Positions 59,939 through 64,000 of a stretch of DNA of 64,000 bases are shown piece by piece. Source of the stretch: an uncultured Tateyamaria sp. (GTDB taxonomy: Bacteria; Pseudomonadota; Alphaproteobacteria; Rhodobacterales; Rhodobacteraceae). Where the stretch lies: positions 1 through 64,000 of the forward strand of contig NZ_CANMEU010000003.1 in NCBI RefSeq assembly GCF_947497045.1. Reading direction: 5' to 3'. A program made the position numbers and the translations under genes. The notes under the pieces are model-generated. The model was not told where the DNA came from, made no database searches, and worked only from the letters and a program-made list of their open reading frames with translations. The stretch's first letter is position 1; each line of letters starts with the position of its first letter.

Positions 59939-60592
59939 ATGACTGATTTCTCTGCCCGCCGTACTTTGATGGTCGACACGCAGGTGCGCCCGTCCGATGT
60001 GACCAAATTCCCCATCATTGATGCGATGCTGTCCGTCAAGCGCGAGGATTTCGTGCCCGCCGCGCTGCGTGAGGCGGCCTATATGGGTGAAAACCTGGCC
60101 CTTGGAGGGGGGCGTGTGGTTCTTGAGCCGCGCACACTTGCCAAGATGCTGGATGCGCTGGATATCGGAAACGATGAGCTCGTGCTCGATATCGGGGCAG
60201 CGATTGGATATTCGGCAGCGGTGATCGCCCATATGGCGCAAGCGGTTGTCGCACTTGAAGAAGACGAGGACATGGCCCACGAAGCGATGGATGCGCTGAT
60301 GTCCGCCGGTATGGACAATGTCATCACCCAAGCCGGACCTCTGCATGCCGGAGCCGCCGAGCACGGACCTTACGATGTCATTGTGATCGAAGGCGGGGTC
60401 AGCCACGTGCCCGTCGCAATACTGGATCAACTCAAGGATGGCGGACGTATGGCCTGCGTCTTCATGGATGGGGCATTGGGCGAAGTGCGTATCGGCTACA
60501 AGCTCGACGGACGGGTGTCATGGCGGCGCGCGTTCAACGCAGGTGCGCCTGTTCTGGCAGGATTTGAGAAACACGACGCATTTACGCTCTGA
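59939..60592 (+). CDS. L-isoaspartyl O-methyltransferase-family protein
   Basis: 217 aa from ATG 59939. SAM motif I VLDIGAAIGYSAAVIAHM, with VALEEDEDMAHEA after it and PYDVIVIEGGVSHVP. This is the divergent Pcm-like form that I associate with a position upstream of a TolC gene in Rhodobacteraceae. Substrate specificity is uncertain. This is the start of the core chromosome; GC content rises here. Confidence 0.85.
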   Translation: MTDFSARRTLMVDTQVRPSDVTKFPIIDAMLSVKREDFVPAALREAAYMGENLALGGGRVVLEPRTLAKMLDALDIGNDELVLDIGAAIGYSAAVIAHMAQAVVALEEDEDMAHEAMDALMSAGMDNVITQAGPLHAGAAEHGPYDVIVIEGGVSHVPVAILDQLKDGGRMACVFMDGALGEVRIGYKLDGRVSWRRAFNAGAPVLAGFEKHDAFTL

Positions 60593-60672
60593 ATCACAGG
60601 CTTCGGGGCCACAATACCCAAGACGAGAACGAAACAATAATAAGACGAACCATAGCAACCAGAAGGCGGCAT

Positions 60673-62100
60673 ATGATGATAACAGGCAAATGGACGCGGG
60701 CATGGCAGCGCGGCAGTACGATCGCTTTGATAACAGTCGCCCTTGGGACGCCCGCCATTGCGGCGGACACGCTGGCGGATGCGCTGGTCGGCTCATATAC
60801 GCACAGCGGCTTGCTGGATCAGAACCGGGCCCTGTTGCGCGCCGCAGACGAAGATGTAGCCATCGCAACCTCCACCCTGCGCCCCATCATCAGCTGGAGC
60901 GCGGATGTCACCCGGCAATTCGGCAACTCCACCTCTTTGGCATCCAACGGCTCGTCGGTCGATATCGGATCAACCTCGGCCAATATCGGGCTGAACGCCA
61001 CGCTGCAATTGTTTGATGGGGGGGCGGATCGCGCCCGGATCGAGGCCAGCAAGGAAACCGTGCTGGCAACCCGCGCATCGCTGCTCAGCATCGAACAAGG
61101 CGTTCTGCTGCGCGCCGCAACCGCGTTTTTCAATGTTGGACGTCAGCAGGAATTCGTGGCCTTGCGCCAGAACAACCTGCGCCTGCTGCAGGAGGAATTG
61201 CGGGCCGCCAATGACCGTTTTGAAGTGGGTGAGGTGACGCGCACGGATGTGGCCCTTGCCCAGGCCGCGGTCGCAGAGGCGCGCAGCAATCTGGCGGATG
61301 CACAACGTGACCTCATTCAGGCGCAGGCGGAATATGTCAACGTCACGGGCCGCCAGCCGGGCAGGCTGTCACAGGTGCCGCGTCTGCCCAATGTCGAAAC
61401 CGACATCGCCAGCGCGCAGGCTGTTGCCGTGCGCACCCACCCCGAAATGGATCAGGCACGGCGTCAGGTGACGGCCAACGAGTTGCTGATTACCGCTGCG
61501 CGGGCCGACACGCGGCCAACGGTCGCTTTGAACGGATCTTTGGGTGTGTCCGAGACCTTCACCAATGACAGCAGTTCCGAAACCGGATCGGTCGGGGTTG
61601 CGGTTACGGGCCCAATCTATCGCGGCGGCGAGTTGTCCGCGCGCGAGCGACAGGCACAGGCGGTGCGTGATGCGTCCCGTGGGAATCTGCACAATGTGCG
61701 CCACGACGTGCAGCAGGATGTGGTCGACGCCATTGCCAATCTTGTGGCCGCGCGCGCCAGTCTCGCCGCCTCGGATCGCCAGATCCGGGCCGCGCGCGTC
61801 GCCTTTCGCGGGGTGCGTGAAGAGGCGACATTGGGTGCACGGACCACGCTTGATGTGCTGGATGCCGAACAGGACTTGCTGGACGCGGAAACCAACCGGA
61901 TTTCGGCGCAGGCAGATCAGTATATCGCCGCATATGCCGTTCTGGAGTCGATGGGATTGCTGACCGCGCAGCGCTTGCAACTGCCTGTACAGCTCTATGA
62001 TCCGGCTGCCTATTACAACCTTGTGAAAAACGCGCCCGCCCGTGTGTCCCGCCAGGGCAAGCAATTGGACAAGGTCTTGCGTGCCTTGCAAATCGATTAA
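60673..62100 (+). CDS. tolC: TolC-family outer-membrane efflux protein
   Basis: 475 aa. Signal peptide (TIALITVALGTPAIAADTL). Two homologous OEP halves with long helices (SIEQGVLLRAATAFFNVGRQ, LRAANDRFEVGEVTRTDVALAQA) and the TolC pattern RTTLDVLDAEQDLLDAE. It forms the outer-membrane duct for type I secretion and efflux. It follows the methyltransferase by 80 bp, probably as one transcription unit. Confidence 0.92.
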   Translation: MMITGKWTRAWQRGSTIALITVALGTPAIAADTLADALVGSYTHSGLLDQNRALLRAADEDVAIATSTLRPIISWSADVTRQFGNSTSLASNGSSVDIGSTSANIGLNATLQLFDGGADRARIEASKETVLATRASLLSIEQGVLLRAATAFFNVGRQQEFVALRQNNLRLLQEELRAANDRFEVGEVTRTDVALAQAAVAEARSNLADAQRDLIQAQAEYVNVTGRQPGRLSQVPRLPNVETDIASAQAVAVRTHPEMDQARRQVTANELLITAARADTRPTVALNGSLGVSETFTNDSSSETGSVGVAVTGPIYRGGELSARERQAQAVRDASRGNLHNVRHDVQQDVVDAIANLVAARASLAASDRQIRAARVAFRGVREEATLGARTTLDVLDAEQDLLDAETNRISAQADQYIAAYAVLESMGLLTAQRLQLPVQLYDPAAYYNLVKNAPARVSRQGKQLDKVLRALQID

Positions 62101-62174
62101 GGTTTTCAGCACAGTGTTGTGCGACTCTTTCAGGGCAGCTAGACTGCACCCCGAGGCTGAGAGTGGTACAAAAA

Positions 62175-63104
62175 ATGTCTGATCCAATGACCAACACCGA
62201 GGTGGAGGACGTTCTGGCGTCTATCCGTCGTCTGGTATCTGACGACAAACGCCCCGAATCTGCGCCGACCGAGAAACCGGTCGCTGACCGGCTGGTGCTG
62301 ACCCCATCGCTGCGCGTGATGGAGGATGACCCGGTTGATGACAACGCTGAGGCTGAGGTTGAAGCGGAGCAGGTCGAAGAGGTGGAGTTTGCCTCTGATG
62401 ACGAGGATCAGGCATCAGATCAAGCGTCACAAGATGTGATTGCAGAAGCAGAGGACGATCTGATTGCCGATGAGGATTGGGCGGAGACGATGCCCAAGCT
62501 TGATGAACTCGAAGATCCCGATCGTAACGAGCCCGACATCGAAACGCCTCACACACATGATGAGGCCCCCTTCGTGCATGTGGAGGCCGAGGACGATGTG
62601 TGGCCGATTGCGGACGGGGCAGCGAACATGCCCGATCCGTCGCCGCAAGAGCATGCAGACGTTGTTGATGTTGAGCTTGAGCCTGAAATACAGGCCACAG
62701 CCCCTGAGGCCGAGCCTGCTACCGACCATGCGCAAAGCCTGAGTGACAAGATTGCCGCCCTTGAGACGTTGATCGGTGGGCGCGATGATGAGTTTGAGCC
62801 GGATGATCCCGGCACAGATGATTATGCAGGCACGCAGGCACCTGCGATGGAATGGGAAGACGCCGAAGAGCCCCCCGTGCACGCCGCATTTGCGGAAGCG
62901 CCCAAGGCACCCGCCAAGGATGATCAGGCCCCGTTGTTTTCCAGCGAAGATGATCTGCTGGACGAGGATGCGCTGCGCGAACTGGTCAGCGATATCGTGC
63001 GCGAGGAATTGCAGGGCGCATTGGGCGAACGGATCACGCGCAACGTGCGCAAACTGGTGCGCCGTGAAATCCATCGCGCGCTCGCCGCGCAAGAGTTGGA
63101 ATGA
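62175..63104 (+). CDS. PopZ/DUF2497-type acidic protein
   Basis: 309 aa from ATG 62175 (GTG 62163 is in frame). The N-terminal motif NTEVEDVLASIRRLVSDD and the C-terminal helical motif ELVSDIVREELQGALGERIT...NVRKLVRREIHRAL flank about 230 acidic, disordered residues. This is the PopZ-like layout (polar organising proteins of alphaproteobacteria). A polar scaffold role is inferred. Confidence 0.75.
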   Translation: MSDPMTNTEVEDVLASIRRLVSDDKRPESAPTEKPVADRLVLTPSLRVMEDDPVDDNAEAEVEAEQVEEVEFASDDEDQASDQASQDVIAEAEDDLIADEDWAETMPKLDELEDPDRNEPDIETPHTHDEAPFVHVEAEDDVWPIADGAANMPDPSPQEHADVVDVELEPEIQATAPEAEPATDHAQSLSDKIAALETLIGGRDDEFEPDDPGTDDYAGTQAPAMEWEDAEEPPVHAAFAEAPKAPAKDDQAPLFSSEDDLLDEDALRELVSDIVREELQGALGERITRNVRKLVRREIHRALAAQELE

Positions 63105-63142
63105 CGCGGCACCCAGTCCCGGCGGGGTAAGGACGTCCCGCC

Positions 63143-63721
63143 ATGAATACGCCTGCCCATTTGCTGATCGGGGCTGCGGCCTTTGGCCGACCCGCGCACA
63201 ACCGCATTCTGCTTGCCGCTTTCGCGGGTGCAGCATTGCCCGATCTGTCTCTTTACCTGATGGCTGGCGTGGCGCTGTTTGCGCTGAATATCCCGCCGTC
63301 GCGGGTCTTTAACGAGCTGTATTTTTCGGACACGTGGCAAACGGTCTTCGCAATCGACAATTCGTTCATCGTGTGGGGGATACTGCTGGGTGTTGCGCTG
63401 TGGCGCGCCTCGCCCTGGGCCATTGCACTGACGGGGGCCGCGATCCTGCACCTGTGTCTTGATCTGCCCCTGCATCACGACGACGGGCGGCCCCATTTCT
63501 GGCCCGCGACCTCGTGGGTGTTTGAAAGCCCGGTCAGCTATTGGGATCGCACGCAGGGGGCAATGTGGATCGCCCCACTTGAGGCGGCGCTGGCGCTCGG
63601 GGCGGCGATCATCCTGTGGCTGCGCAAACCGCCTGTCTGGGCCGTGATCGCCACGACGGGACTGCTATTTGCAGAGTTCTGGGTTGTGCGACAGTGGTTG
63701 TTCTTCTTCGCAAGCATTTGA
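63143..63721 (+). CDS. Membrane protein, metal-dependent-hydrolase-like (YdjM/DUF457 type)
   Basis: 192 aa with about four hydrophobic helices. N-terminal MNTPAHLLIGAAAFGRP and AGAALPDLSLYLMAG, then HLCLDLPLHHDDGRPHFWP, carry His/Asp residues arranged as in inner-membrane YdjM-like hydrolases. Substrate unknown. Followed by an intrinsic terminator. Confidence 0.7.
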   Translation: MNTPAHLLIGAAAFGRPAHNRILLAAFAGAALPDLSLYLMAGVALFALNIPPSRVFNELYFSDTWQTVFAIDNSFIVWGILLGVALWRASPWAIALTGAAILHLCLDLPLHHDDGRPHFWPATSWVFESPVSYWDRTQGAMWIAPLEAALALGAAIILWLRKPPVWAVIATTGLLFAEFWVVRQWLFFFASI

Positions 63722-63729
63722 TAAAAAAA

Positions 63730-63760
63730 GAAAACGCGCCCGGCAGAGGGGCGCGTTTTC
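63730..63760. terminator. Bidirectional intrinsic terminator
   Basis: Arms GAAAACGCGCCC and GGGCGCGTTTTC pair perfectly around a 7-base loop, with TTTTC on the plus strand and CTTTTTTTAT on the minus side. It lies between the convergent membrane-protein gene and the partial gene at the window edge. Confidence 0.85.
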
Positions 63761-63788
63761 CTTAGCAGCGTTTGATAAGGTCTTGGGA

Positions 63789-64000
63789 TCAGGCGGCCTC
63801 TGCCTGTTGTGCGGCGTTGCGACGCTCGGACTCTTCGCGGCTGAGTGCCACCGATGTCCGGACACCTTTGCCCACGAATTCCATCAGCCCCGATACGACC
63901 CGCTCGTTTGGGTCGATGCCTGCGCAGCTCAACACTTCGCGCCCATCGCGCGAGCGTGCCCAACGGGCGATCTGCTCAGGACCATTGCCATATTTCTTGT
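63789..64000 (-). CDS. Partial CDS, C-terminal end of an unidentified protein
   Basis: The last 70 codons before TGA at 63789-63791. The peptide includes YGNGPEQIARWARSRDGREV, then CAGIDPNERVVSGLMEFV, and ends AAQQAEAA. No membrane segment. The start lies beyond the window. Family not recognised. Confidence 0.65.
   Translation of the reverse strand, partial: KKYGNGPEQIARWARSRDGREVLSCAGIDPNERVVSGLMEFVGKGVRTSVALSREESERRNAAQQAEAA

Noticed and set aside
62427-63236. 269-codon frame opposite the PopZ-like gene
   Set aside because: It is a shadow caused by the repetitive acidic codons of the real gene.

Overview
The window is chromosomal DNA of an alphaproteobacterium, most likely a Rhodobacteraceae member (roseobacter group). 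The right end carries core genes in an order I associate with that family: a divergent L-isoaspartyl methyltransferase, a TolC-type outer membrane protein, a PopZ/DUF2497-type protein and a membrane protein. The mobile genes also resemble roseobacter integrative elements. No database search was possible, so family names rest on motifs and recognisable sequence patterns.

Almost all of positions 1-59,713 is mobile DNA stacked at a tRNA-Cys(GCA) gene (59,714-59,787, minus strand). The 3' part of that tRNA, from the anticodon stem to CCA, is repeated exactly as 47 bp at 1,775 and 13,065. These copies delimit two tandem elements. Element A (1,775-13,064, 11.3 kb) looks like an integrative mobilizable element. 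It has a replication-initiator-like gene, a MobC-MobA-MobB-MobD mobilization module of ColE1 type with nested genes, two Xis-like HTH genes and an integrase, but no mating apparatus. Its cargo is a five-gene minus-strand operon: an XRE regulator, two membrane proteins (one a tail-anchored J-protein-like helical protein), a GrpE-like protein and an enlarged Hsp70. Element B (13,065-59,713, 46.6 kb) looks like a complete ICE. It has a replication-initiator-like gene, hipBA, an antirestriction gene (ardC), an HTH-MobC fusion, a VirD2-like relaxase, a VirD4 coupling protein, a full virB-type secretion operon and its own integrase next to the tRNA.

Element B carries at least three nuclease or defence-type modules between its conserved blocks: methyltransferase/TM protein/helicase/GIY-YIG nuclease (17.6-24.3 kb), a Gabija-like OLD nuclease plus UvrD helicase (32.3-35.2 kb), and a YhaO/YhaN-like (SbcD/SbcC-like) pair (35.5-40.1 kb). 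A fourth cargo block (52.4-55.9 kb) holds a PLP-dependent racemase, a DUF1611 P-loop protein, an exported protein of seven two-cysteine repeats and a small membrane protein.

Left of element A lies the truncated integrase of what may be a third, dead element. It is broken at its catalytic HxxR motif by the right end of an IS3-family insertion sequence, whose transposase C-terminus fills the first 114 bases.

The most unusual signals are these. (1) There is a mobile Hsp70 / GrpE-like / J-like chaperone set with a membrane anchor. (2) The first genes of both elements share a C-terminal domain but have different N-terminal DNA-binding domains, each with its own inverted repeats inside the gene, which suggests swappable lambda-O-like origins. 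(3) A nested three-hairpin structure precedes the relaxosome genes. Its central palindrome recurs, in imperfect form, at the head of the virB operon. (4) The racemase/DUF1611/cysteine-repeat operon is a metabolic or cell-surface cargo that I cannot match to a known system.
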